From Prevotellaceae bacterium UBA2718 (GTDB lineage: Bacteria; Bacteroidota; Bacteroidia; Bacteroidales; Bacteroidaceae): DNA of 15,978 nucleotides. A program made the position numbers and the translations under genes. This document shows positions 6,555 through 13,456 of the stretch, one piece after another (the stretch's first letter is position 1; each line of letters opens with the position of its first letter). The notes beneath the pieces are model-generated. The model made no database searches. It had not been told where the DNA came from and was given only the letters and a program-made list of their open reading frames with translations. Where the stretch lies: assembly GCA_002353975.1 (NCBI GenBank), contig DEKQ01000023.1, forward strand, positions 211 to 16,188, in the 5' to 3' direction.

Positions 6555-7790
6555 GTGGAAATACTACAGAATATATACGACATGACAGCCTTCGCCCAGA
6601 CAGGCGGAGACTGGTCTTTCCTCATCATGCTGGCAATAGCCTGCGTGCTGCTCTATCTCGGCATAGTGAAGAAATATGAGCCGCTGCTGCTCGTGCCCAT
6701 AGGCATGGGAGTGCTGCTGGCCAACTTCCCCGGTGGCGGTATGGGCGTGGCACAGGCTGACTCTGAAGGTTACGTCATGCTTGCAGATGGTACGAGGGAG
6801 ATAATATGGGATATGCCACTGCACAAAATTGCGCATGAGTTGGGTCTGATGAACTTCATCTACTACATGTGCATCAAGACTGGCTTCATCCCGCCAATCA
6901 TCTTTATGGGCGTGGGAGCGCTGACTGACTTCGGTCCTATGCTGCGCAACCTGCGACTCTCCATCTTCGGAGCAGGCGCACAGTTCGGTATCTTTGCAGT
7001 GCTGCTCTGCTCTCTCGCAATGGGCTTCACCCCACAGGAGGCCGCATCACTCGGCATCATAGGCGGTGCTGACGGACCTACGGCCATCTTTACCACCATC
7101 AAGCTCGCTCCTCATCTCCTCGGTCCTATAGCCATTGCGGCATATAGCTACATGGCTCTTGTGCCCGTTATCATACCGCTCGTGGTGAGATTGCTCTGCA
7201 CCAAGAAGGAACTGATGATTAATATGAAGGAGCAGGATAAGCTCTATCCCAATAAGACGGAGATAAAGAACCTGCGTGTGCTGAAGATACTCTTCCCCAT
7301 CGTGGTGACTATCATCGTTGCACTGCTTGTGCCTACGGCTGTAAGCCTTGTGGGTATGCTGATGTTCGGCAACCTGCTGAAGGAGTTGGGCAGCATGACC
7401 AGCCGCCTCTTTGACACTGCAAGCAATGCGATAATGAACACCGCAACCATCTTCCTCGGACTCTCCGTGGGAGCGACGATGACCAGCGAGGCGTTCCTCA
7501 ACTGGACTACCATAGGCATCGTCGTAGGCGGATTCCTTGCTTTTGCACTCTCAATAGCCGCTGGCATCTGCATGGTGAAGATATTCAACCTCTTCACAAA
7601 GAAGAAGGTTAACCCGCTCGTGGGTGCTACAGGCCTCTCTGCTGTGCCTATGGCATCACGCGTGGCCAATGAGATTGCCACAAAGTATGACCCTAAGAAC
7701 CATGTGCTGAACTACTGCATGGCCAGCAACATCTCAGGCGTTATCGGCTCTGCCGTCGCTGCCGGTGTGCTGATTAGCTTCTTAGGATAA
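6555..7790 (+). CDS. oadB: Sodium ion-translocating decarboxylase beta subunit (OadB)
   Basis: This 411-residue polytopic inner-membrane subunit decarboxylates carboxybiotin from OadA and couples this to outward Na+ movement. Seen here: multiple hydrophobic segments, the family hallmark GIIGGADGPTAIF with the essential-type aspartate at D173, NTATIFLGLSVGATM, and the C-terminal GATGLSAVPMASRVAN and YCMASNISGVIGSAVAAG regions. Length fits the family (about 375-435). The start is taken as GTG at 6555 (MEILQNIYDM...), 36 bp after oadA. An in-frame ATG at 6582 is the alternative and would remove nine residues. The order gamma-alpha-beta supports a single pump operon. It probably regenerates pyruvate from oxaloacetate while building a sodium gradient usable by transporters such as the AGCS symporter upstream (inference). 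Confidence 0.93.
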   Translation: MEILQNIYDMTAFAQTGGDWSFLIMLAIACVLLYLGIVKKYEPLLLVPIGMGVLLANFPGGGMGVAQADSEGYVMLADGTREIIWDMPLHKIAHELGLMNFIYYMCIKTGFIPPIIFMGVGALTDFGPMLRNLRLSIFGAGAQFGIFAVLLCSLAMGFTPQEAASLGIIGGADGPTAIFTTIKLAPHLLGPIAIAAYSYMALVPVIIPLVVRLLCTKKELMINMKEQDKLYPNKTEIKNLRVLKILFPIVVTIIVALLVPTAVSLVGMLMFGNLLKELGSMTSRLFDTASNAIMNTATIFLGLSVGATMTSEAFLNWTTIGIVVGGFLAFALSIAAGICMVKIFNLFTKKKVNPLVGATGLSAVPMASRVANEIATKYDPKNHVLNYCMASNISGVIGSAVAAGVLISFLG

Positions 7791-7870
7791 TGCGCGTACA
7801 TTATTATATATACATTATACCTCTACACCATCGGACGAAAATACCACAAACAGAATAACCGGTCAGGACG

Positions 7871-8671
7871 ATGACAATAGGTGTAATCATATCCACATAC
7901 AACAATCCCGCATGGTTGGAGAAGACCTTGTGGAGCTATATGGCGCAACAACGCAAGGCTGACGAGATAATCATTGCAGATGATGGCTCACGCGACGATA
8001 CCCGGCAGATGATAGAGAGGTATAAGGAGTTCTTGCCGATTAAGCACGTATGGCATGAGGACAAGGGGTTTCGCAAGACCAAGATACTCAATGAGGCCTT
8101 GCGGGTGGCAACAGCCGACTACCTTATATTCACTGATCAGGACTGTGTGGCACGTCCCGATTTCATTGCCACACACCAACGATATGCCAGGAAAGGGCGC
8201 TTTCTCTCTGGCGGCTACTTCAAGCTGCCTATGGGCATCAGCAAACGACTGACACAGGATGACATCACCAGCGGTCGTGCCTTCGGTCTGAAATGGCTCA
8301 TCCGGCAAGGTATTCCCGCTTCCTTTAAGCGTACAAAACTCGTACAGCGCCGATGGTTTGCAAGCCTTATGAACCATGTCACCCCCGCAAAGGCTACATG
8401 GAACGGCATGAACAGCTCCGGTTGGCGTAAGGATATCCTTGCTGTCAACGGCTTTGATGAGCGCATGCAATATGGCGGTGAGGACCGGGAGATGGGCGAG
8501 CGTCTTTTCAATATGGGCATTCGCGGCAAGCAGATACGCTACTCTGCCATCATCCTGCACCTTGACCACAGCCGGCCATACGTCAACAAAGAAGCATGGG
8601 AACTGAACAACAAGATTCGTAAGGAGACCAAGCAAGCACATCGTACACGCACCGAATACGGTATAGAGTAG
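7871..8671 (+). CDS. Family 2 glycosyltransferase with C-terminal 7C-type domain
   Basis: This 266-residue GT-A fold glycosyltransferase is probably cytosolic or membrane-associated, since no membrane span is visible. Seen here: the GT2 start IGVIISTYNNPAWLEKTL, nucleotide-sugar binding IADDGS (D37, D38), the metal-binding DxD as DQD at 89-91, and the acceptor/catalytic region GGEDREMGERL with E204-D205, followed by HLDHSRPY. The ED motif and its neighbourhood resemble the galactosyltransferase-like C-terminal domain often found with GT2. Donor and acceptor sugars cannot be assigned; lipopolysaccharide or capsule synthesis is plausible. The 80-bp gap from oadB has no recognisable TAnnTTTG promoter, so readthrough from the oad operon is possible. 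A hairpin element copy and a strong terminator follow. Confidence 0.87.
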   Translation: MTIGVIISTYNNPAWLEKTLWSYMAQQRKADEIIIADDGSRDDTRQMIERYKEFLPIKHVWHEDKGFRKTKILNEALRVATADYLIFTDQDCVARPDFIATHQRYARKGRFLSGGYFKLPMGISKRLTQDDITSGRAFGLKWLIRQGIPASFKRTKLVQRRWFASLMNHVTPAKATWNGMNSSGWRKDILAVNGFDERMQYGGEDREMGERLFNMGIRGKQIRYSAIILHLDHSRPYVNKEAWELNNKIRKETKQAHRTRTEYGIE

Positions 8672-8732
8672 AGACATACGGAATTACCTATTCAGCTTTC
8701 GGAAGTTATAGAAAACCACGAATTTCTTTCTC

Positions 8733-8768
8733 CGCTTTGCTGCGAAAGCGTCCCCAAGGGGCCGAGCG
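8733..8768 (+). repeat. GC-rich double-hairpin element, copy B
   Basis: Stem 1 is CGCTTT (8733-8738) with AAAGCG (8745-8750). Stem 2 is CCCC (8752-8755) with GGGG (8758-8761), loop AA. The tail is CCGAGCG (8762-8768). It is the same layout as copies A and C, but both stems have changed on both arms. A 10-bp direct repeat CACGAATTTC flanks it at 8717-8726 and 8769-8778; the right copy abuts the tail, while the left one is separated by 6 nt. The rest of the 8672-8870 gap holds only a terminator. Confidence 0.75.
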
Positions 8769-8814
8769 CACGAATTTCACAAATTTACACACACTCGGAA
8801 GCCTATCTATACGA

Positions 8815-8851
8815 AAAAAGCACCTTTTGCTACTGACAAAAGGTGCTTTTT
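8815..8851. terminator. Bidirectional intrinsic terminator between converging genes
   Basis: AAAAAGCACCTTTTG (8815-8829) and its exact complement CAAAAGGTGCTTTTT (8837-8851) form a perfect 15-bp stem with a 7-nt loop CTACTGA. The T-run on each strand makes it usable from both sides. It lies 20 bp beyond the rny stop and about 140 bp beyond the glycosyltransferase stop. Confidence 0.92.
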
Positions 8852-8870
8852 ATGTTGGCTAAATGGGATA

Positions 8871-10403
8871 TTACTTTGCGTAAGCTACAGCGCGAGTTTC
8901 GCGGATGACGGTGATTTTCACCTGTCCCGGGTATGTCATCTCGTTCTGTATCTTTGTTGCTATCTCGCCGGAGAGTTGTTCTGTCTCCGCATCGCTCATC
9001 TTGTCTGCTCCCACGATGACGCGCAACTCGCGTCCGGCCTGAATGGCGTATGTCTTGGTGACGCCTGGATATGACATGGCGATGGCCTCCAGGTCGTTGA
9101 GACGCTTGATATAAGCCTCCACAATCTCGCGACGAGCACCTGGGCGTGCACCAGAGATGGCATCACATATCTGCACGATAGGTGCGATGAGAGTCTCCAT
9201 CTCCATCTCGTCGTGGTGTGCACCGATGGCATTGCAGATGTCCGGCTTCTCCTTATACTTCTCGGCTATCTTGGCACCGTAGAGTGCGTGTGGCATCTCC
9301 AGGTCTTCGTCAGGCACCTTACCGATGTCGTGAAGCAGTCCGGCACGCTTTGCCTTCTTTGGGTTCAGACCCAGCTCAGCAGCCATCACAGCGCAGAGGT
9401 TTGCTGTCTCGCGGGCGTGCTGCAGGAGGTTCTGACCGTAGGAAGAGCGATACTTCATCTTTCCCACGATGCGAACAAGCTCCGGATGCAGTCCGTGGAT
9501 GCCGAGGTCAATGGTGGTGCGCTTACCGGTCTCAATCACCTCCTGCTCTAACTGCTTCTTGACCTTTGCCACTACTTCCTCAATGCGTGCAGGGTGTATG
9601 CGACCGTCTGCCACGAGTTGGTGCAGTGCCAGACGGCAGGTCTCGCGACGTATTGGGTCAAAGGCAGATATTACGATAGCCTCCGGAGTGTCGTCAACCA
9701 CTATTTCCACGCCGCAGGCAGCCTCAAGGGCGCGGATGTTGCGTCCCTCACGGCCTATGATGCGACCCTTCACCTCGTCATTGTCGATGTGGAATATTGA
9801 GACAGAGTTCTCAATGGCAGCCTCGGTGGCTACGCGCTGAATGGTCTTGATGACAATTTTGCGTGCCTCGTTGTTGGCATTGATCTTTGCCTCGTCCATA
9901 ATCTCGTTGATATAGCTCTGGGCATCGGTGCGTGCCTCATCTTTCAGCGATTCTATGAGGCGTGTCTTGGCTTCTTCGGCAGAAAGACCAGAGAGCTGTT
10001 CCAGCTTCTCGCGCTCCTTCATCTGCATGTTAGAGAGCTCCTGCTCCTTGACGGCAAGGAGTTTCTTCTCATTCTCGATGCGGTTTTCCTTCTGGTCCAG
10101 CTCCTGACGGCGCTTGCTCTGCTCCTCCTGACGCTGGTTGAGCGACATCTCGCGCTGCTTCAGCTTGTTCTCTGTCTGCTGGATTTTCTGGTTGCGCTGC
10201 TGCACCTCGCGCTCCAGTTCACTCTTCTTGTTGATGAATTTCTCCTTTACCTCGAGGAGTTTCTTCTCTTTCAGTACGTCAGAGGCCTTTTCGGCAGTAG
10301 CAAGCATTTCGTTATATTTGCCCTTGAGGACGTATCTGAAGATAAGGTAGCCAAATAGTCCGCCTATGATAAGACCGGCTACGGCTATGATAGCATATAC
10401 CAT
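8871..10403 (-). CDS. rny: Ribonuclease Y
   Basis: This 510-residue membrane-anchored endoribonuclease is expected to start mRNA decay. Seen in order: an N-terminal membrane span (about 3-24, AIIAVAGLIIGGLFGYLIF), a long charged coiled coil (about 30-180, rich in Glu, Lys, Gln and Arg), a KH RNA-binding domain with GRIIGREG at 213-220, and an HD metal-dependent phosphohydrolase domain with LLHDIGKV (H358, D359) and further HHDEMEME and ICDAISGARPG segments. Length fits the family norm of about 510-530. It is the last gene of a minus-strand operon behind zapA (90-bp gap with GTTGTTA-like micro-repeats, no clear promoter) and ends at a strong terminator. The pairing with division genes suggests co-expression with growth and division functions (inference). 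Confidence 0.96.
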   Translation of the reverse strand: MVYAIIAVAGLIIGGLFGYLIFRYVLKGKYNEMLATAEKASDVLKEKKLLEVKEKFINKKSELEREVQQRNQKIQQTENKLKQREMSLNQRQEEQSKRRQELDQKENRIENEKKLLAVKEQELSNMQMKEREKLEQLSGLSAEEAKTRLIESLKDEARTDAQSYINEIMDEAKINANNEARKIVIKTIQRVATEAAIENSVSIFHIDNDEVKGRIIGREGRNIRALEAACGVEIVVDDTPEAIVISAFDPIRRETCRLALHQLVADGRIHPARIEEVVAKVKKQLEQEVIETGKRTTIDLGIHGLHPELVRIVGKMKYRSSYGQNLLQHARETANLCAVMAAELGLNPKKAKRAGLLHDIGKVPDEDLEMPHALYGAKIAEKYKEKPDICNAIGAHHDEMEMETLIAPIVQICDAISGARPGARREIVEAYIKRLNDLEAIAMSYPGVTKTYAIQAGRELRVIVGADKMSDAETEQLSGEIATKIQNEMTYPGQVKITVIRETRAVAYAK

Positions 10404-10493
10404 GTGAGTTGTTAGTTGTTTAGTTTATGAGTTGTTAATGAGTTCTGTTGTTAATAAAAGAGGTGTCACAAGGCTTTTGAACCTGAAAATGTC

Positions 10494-10796
10494 TTACTTC
10501 ATTGCCTTTTGAATCTCGGCAGACAACTCATCAAGAACAGCAGTAACAGGCTCCATATCATTACGCTTAGACTCCATGACATACTTCAGCGCTATGTCAA
10601 TCATGGCATAGTAGATGATTTCCTTGTCGGCACGCTGTCCCTTGAAGTATGAGAAGTATGTATTGAGGCGCTCATTTATGAGTGTGCCAGCCTCACGATA
10701 CAATGCTTCCTGATCTTTTGGGACCATGATGTCGATAGGCATGTCATAGACATGGATAGTGATATGTTGCGTGTTATTATTCTGTTGAGAGTCCAT
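10494..10796 (-). CDS. zapA: Cell division protein ZapA
   Basis: This 100-residue protein is expected to bundle FtsZ filaments at the division site. Seen here: an N-terminal beta segment HITIHVYDMPIDIMVP typical of the ZapA globular head, then EALYREAGTLINERLN and a C-terminal helix suited to a coiled coil, with the ZapA-like segment IIYYAMIDIALKYV. Length fits the family (about 95-110). The ATG at 10796 lies inside the end of the upstream coiled-coil gene, with a 20-bp overlap in a different frame, implying translational coupling. Remote similarity makes ZapA calls in Bacteroidota somewhat weaker than in Proteobacteria, but gene order beside a small coiled-coil protein and rny supports it. 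Confidence 0.85.
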   Translation of the reverse strand: MDSQQNNNTQHITIHVYDMPIDIMVPKDQEALYREAGTLINERLNTYFSYFKGQRADKEIIYYAMIDIALKYVMESKRNDMEPVTAVLDELSAEIQKAMK

Positions 10797-11097
10797 CGTT
10801 GTCAGATTCTTTTTCTGTCAGGAGAGTGATGCAGTGCGAGACGGAACGCTGCAGATTGGTGATGCGCTGCTTTGCTGCGTCCAGGTCGCGGTCGGTGACG
10901 CTGAGCATCTTGGCTGTCATGAGTGCGTTGTAGCGCTTCTCCTCATTCTCCAGTTGACTCTTTAGGCTTTGTATCTCGTTAGTCAGCCGTGTAACGTCGG
11001 CAGTGAGAGCACTGTTGCGTTTGCGCAAGTCCTCATAGCCCGCGATGAGTTCGCGGACACGTGTGGACAGTATGTTGACAGACGGCTGTTGTGACAT
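10777..11097 (-). CDS. Small coiled-coil protein upstream of zapA (ZapB-like role possible)
   Basis: This 106-residue protein is taken from the ATG at 11097 (MSQQPSVNILSTRVREL). A longer frame reaches to 11175 but would overlap the upstream gene by 67 bp and has a non-family-like head, so the internal start is preferred; it leaves an 11-bp gap. Residues about 10-90 are predicted by eye to be almost wholly helical with heptad-like spacing of Leu, Ile and Val (RLTNEIQSLKSQLENEEKRY), and the C-terminus is acidic. No enzyme motif is present. The overlap with zapA and the coiled-coil nature suggest a Z-ring accessory partner, comparable in shape to ZapB, but I see no sequence proof of homology. 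Confidence 0.75.
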   Translation of the reverse strand: MSQQPSVNILSTRVRELIAGYEDLRKRNSALTADVTRLTNEIQSLKSQLENEEKRYNALMTAKMLSVTDRDLDAAKQRITNLQRSVSHCITLLTEKESDNDGLSTE

Positions 11098-11108
11098 GAT
11101 GCGTATTG

Positions 11109-11720
11109 TTATTCTTTTGGCAGTTTCTCCTTCTTTGCCAGCATTACGACCTGATAGACGAAGTTCGTAATCCATTGCTCAGAGAACCCTAAGCGCTGGT
11201 TGTACTTCCTCACTGATGCCACGGCCTTGAGTGTGGCAGGGTCGGTGTAGTCGTTCTTGTTGAAGAGGTCCGTGACGGTTTTCTCGGTCATGGCATAGAT
11301 TGCCTTCTTGAAGAACGACGGCAGACGAAGCTTGAATTTCATGAGGTTGCCCATGAGCATCATAAGTTCCTGCGTGAATCCCTGAAACTGATAGAGGTAA
11401 GTCTGAACGTCCTGTATCTTGCGGCAGTTCTTGTTGATGCTATGGTCTATCTCCTTAAAGAAGGCGTCATCATGGCCATACATCTGCTTCAACATCTTGC
11501 GGCAGGCCGCTTTTTCACCAAGTCCCAGCTTGCCGCGCTCCGTCTTCACCTTGAAGGTGCTTTTGAAAACCCGGAGGTCAGGAAGCAGGGCAATGTTGGT
11601 AATGCCGACAGTTGCAGCGATGGCAGACTGAAAATAGACCCGGATGAGGGTCATATAGTCTTCCATGCCGCCTATTTTTGTATTTTCCTCTTTCTTTTTG
11701 AAGAATGAAAAGATTCCCAC
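11109..11720 (-). CDS. Conserved protein of unknown function, first gene of zapA-rny operon
   Basis: I do not recognise this protein. The frame is open from a TTG at 11735, but the GTG at 11720 (read as MGIFSFFKKKEE) is preferred because it gives an amphipathic Phe/Lys-rich N-terminus; an ATG at 11666 (MEDYMTLIRVYF) is a third option. From the GTG it has 203 residues, basic and mostly helical by eye, with a hydrophobic segment QSAIAATVGITNIALL, a Lys-rich middle (KVKTERGKLGLGEKAACRKM), and a C-terminus with QWITNFVYQVVMLAKKEK. No signal peptide or catalytic motif is evident. It lies 11 bp upstream of the coiled-coil gene and has the operon promoter, so a role linked to division or envelope is an inference from position only. 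Confidence 0.75.
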   Translation of the reverse strand: MGIFSFFKKKEENTKIGGMEDYMTLIRVYFQSAIAATVGITNIALLPDLRVFKSTFKVKTERGKLGLGEKAACRKMLKQMYGHDDAFFKEIDHSINKNCRKIQDVQTYLYQFQGFTQELMMLMGNLMKFKLRLPSFFKKAIYAMTEKTVTDLFNKNDYTDPATLKAVASVRKYNQRLGFSEQWITNFVYQVVMLAKKEKLPKE

Positions 11721-11781
11721 GTTTGTATAGTTCAATTAGTGCGGGCAGGCTCTATACTTGTCCGCTTGTCAAGTTTTTATC

Positions 11782-11827
11782 GGCGCAAAGTTACGAAAAA
11801 TAATTAAAATGGCAAAGCTTTTGCGCC
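11782..11827. promoter_or_regulatory. GGCGCAAA/TTTGCGCC dyad around the zapA-rny promoter
   Basis: GGCGCAAA (11782-11789) and TTTGCGCC (11820-11827) are perfect 8-bp inverted arms with 30 bp between them. The left arm overlaps the -7 box and the right arm lies just beyond the -33 box, a placement suited to an operator bound by a dimer. Chance is not excluded. Confidence 0.45.
11786..11816 (-). promoter_or_regulatory. Promoter of the zapA-rny operon
   Basis: On the minus strand, TTTG (11816-11813) is followed after exactly 19 bp by TAACTTTG (11793-11786), a near-ideal Bacteroidota promoter. The start should fall near 11780, leaving a leader of about 60 nt to the GTG at 11720. No other such promoter is seen down to rny, supporting a single operon. 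Confidence 0.8.
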
Positions 11828-11898
11828 CGTTTTGTATAAAAAAGCCCCTCTTTTTATATAAAAATGTATAAATGTGTGCGGGTATCAGTGAAAATTAT

Positions 11899-11906
11899 TA
11901 CCTTTG
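11899..11906 (+). promoter_or_regulatory. -7 box for the exopolysaccharide genes
   Basis: TACCTTTG is an exact TAnnTTTG element. The start is expected near 11911, about 25 nt before the ATG at 11936. The -33 region is poor. Its position inside the longest open frame argues that the upstream ATG at 11864 is not the real start. Confidence 0.65.
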
Positions 11907-11935
11907 CATCTGTTTTACTATTGCGTATAGGCACG

Positions 11936-13363
11936 ATGTTTTATTTTTCAGACAAGAACAATCTAATCAAATGGGTGGTACTCCTTGGAGATGCCGCAGT
12001 TTATGCGTTGTGTATGTATATCTACGTACACTTGTTCCCGCAGAACAGCCCGCAGAGTCTGGTAAACCACATTGGCATCGGTATTTTCATCATGCTGATG
12101 ATACTCTGCCTGTTCTCTATCGCCATACCGACAAGGATACACCAGCGTCTCATTTCGTTGACCAATGTACTCAACCGCAATGTGATAGTAGTATTCTGCT
12201 CTCAGATGCTGTTCAGCCTTCTGTGGCATGTAATCACCCGGCATAGCGACAACGAAGTAGTCTATGGTACCAGCATGATGGTGATAGCCCTCGCAGTGCT
12301 GCTGTTGAAGCGTATGTGTGAGCGTGAGGCGCTGAGATGGCTGCGCAGTAAGGGCCGCAACACACGCCTTGTGCTGCTGGTGGGCAGTGACCCGGCTAAT
12401 ATGGACATCTACAGGGCCATAATGTCTGACCCTGCTACGGGCTACCGTGTGATAGGATATTTCGGCGATGACGAGTCAATACCATATCCTGTGGACCATC
12501 TGGGAAGTGTGCAAGACCTGCTGGACCTGATAAAGAGCGATACGGAGGAGCATAAGATAGACAACGTGGACCTTAAGATTGACGAGGTCTATTGTGCTCT
12601 GGACTACGATGACATTGATGCCATCCGTACGATTATGAACTTCTGTAACCGTTACGTGATGCGCTTCTGTCTGGTTCCACGCATCCAGCAGAGCCTTCAG
12701 CTGCGCCTGAAGCCTGAGATGATAGGCCGTGGAGCCGTTTACACTAATTACCAGTCGCCGCTGATATACATGTCCAACCGTGTGCTGAAGCGTACGTTCG
12801 ACATCGTGTTCAGCATAGTGGTGCTGATACTTATGCTGCCTTTCATTCCAATCATAGCTCTCATCATAAAGATGCAGAGCCCTGGCCCGATGATCTTCAA
12901 GCAGGAACGCACGGGCATTAACGGCCATCAGTTCACGTGCTATAAGTTCCGCTCAATGAACGTAAACTCTGACGCGGACACCGTGCAGGCCACGAAGGAT
13001 GACCCGAGGAAATTCCCGTTCGGCGATTTCATCAGGCGTTACAACATCGACGAGCTGCCGCAGTTCTGGAATGTGCTGAAGGGCGACATGAGTATCGTGG
13101 GCCCGCGTCCGCACATGCTGAAGCATACGGAGCAGTATGCCAAGGTGGTTGAGAAGTATATGTTCCGCCATTATGCCAAGCCCGGCATCACCGGCTATGC
13201 TCAGGTGACAGGCTCAAGAGGTGAGATAACAGACCTCTCACAGATGGAGGAACGTGTGCAGAAGGATGTCTATTACATCGAAAACTGGTCGTTCTGGTTT
13301 GACCTCAAGCTGATAGGAATGACCGCGCTCACGATGTTCATACATGATAAGAAAGCATACTAA
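11936..13363 (+). CDS. Polyprenyl-phosphate sugar-1-phosphate transferase (exopolysaccharide initiation)
   Basis: This 475-residue membrane enzyme is expected to transfer a sugar phosphate from a UDP-sugar to undecaprenyl phosphate, the first step of capsule or exopolysaccharide repeat-unit synthesis (WbaP/CpsE-like). Seen here: several N-terminal membrane spans (within about residues 10-130), a Rossmann-like CoA-binding-type domain from LVLLVGSDPANMDIY, and a C-terminal bacterial sugar transferase domain from about residue 285. That domain has a re-entrant membrane segment (KRTFDIVFSIVVLILMLPF), SPGPMIFKQERTG, CYKFRSM, the acidic DELPQFWNVL (D372, E373) and SIVGPRPH, then KPGITGYAQV. The frame opens at 11864, but the start at 11936 is chosen because the -7 promoter box lies between the two. 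It is followed after 93 bp, across an element copy, by the Wzc-like gene. Confidence 0.92.
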   Translation: MFYFSDKNNLIKWVVLLGDAAVYALCMYIYVHLFPQNSPQSLVNHIGIGIFIMLMILCLFSIAIPTRIHQRLISLTNVLNRNVIVVFCSQMLFSLLWHVITRHSDNEVVYGTSMMVIALAVLLLKRMCEREALRWLRSKGRNTRLVLLVGSDPANMDIYRAIMSDPATGYRVIGYFGDDESIPYPVDHLGSVQDLLDLIKSDTEEHKIDNVDLKIDEVYCALDYDDIDAIRTIMNFCNRYVMRFCLVPRIQQSLQLRLKPEMIGRGAVYTNYQSPLIYMSNRVLKRTFDIVFSIVVLILMLPFIPIIALIIKMQSPGPMIFKQERTGINGHQFTCYKFRSMNVNSDADTVQATKDDPRKFPFGDFIRRYNIDELPQFWNVLKGDMSIVGPRPHMLKHTEQYAKVVEKYMFRHYAKPGITGYAQVTGSRGEITDLSQMEERVQKDVYYIENWSFWFDLKLIGMTALTMFIHDKKAY

Positions 13364-13369
13364 GGAGTT

Positions 13370-13418
13370 AAGGAGTTCTTGCTTAGGCAAGCGTCACTGC
13401 GTGCCGAGCGAAGGAGTT
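13370..13418 (+). repeat. GC-rich double-hairpin element, copy C, between AAGGAGTT direct repeats
   Basis: The element occupies 13378-13410: stem 1 CTTGC/GCAAG (13378-13382 with 13387-13391, loop TTAG), CGT, stem 2 CAC/GTG (13395-13397 with 13401-13403, loop TGC) and tail CCGAGCG (13404-13410). The 8-mer AAGGAGTT directly abuts it on both sides (13370-13377, 13411-13418), and a third copy lies at 13362-13369. This looks like an insertion into, or expansion of, a short repeat. It fills most of the gap between two exopolysaccharide genes. Confidence 0.8.
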
Positions 13419-13456
13419 AAGACATTTGTAAAAGAGAAATCTAAAAAAATATCATA

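Noticed and set aside
9090..9100. GACGCTT inside rny as a fourth hairpin-element copy
   Set aside because: Only this 7-mer matches; no CCGAGCG tail or paired stems are present nearby.
11835..11858. TATAAAAAAG/CTTTTTATA hairpin between the divergent operons
   Set aside because: It is AT-rich with an unpaired base and sits upstream of both operons, so a terminator role has little support.
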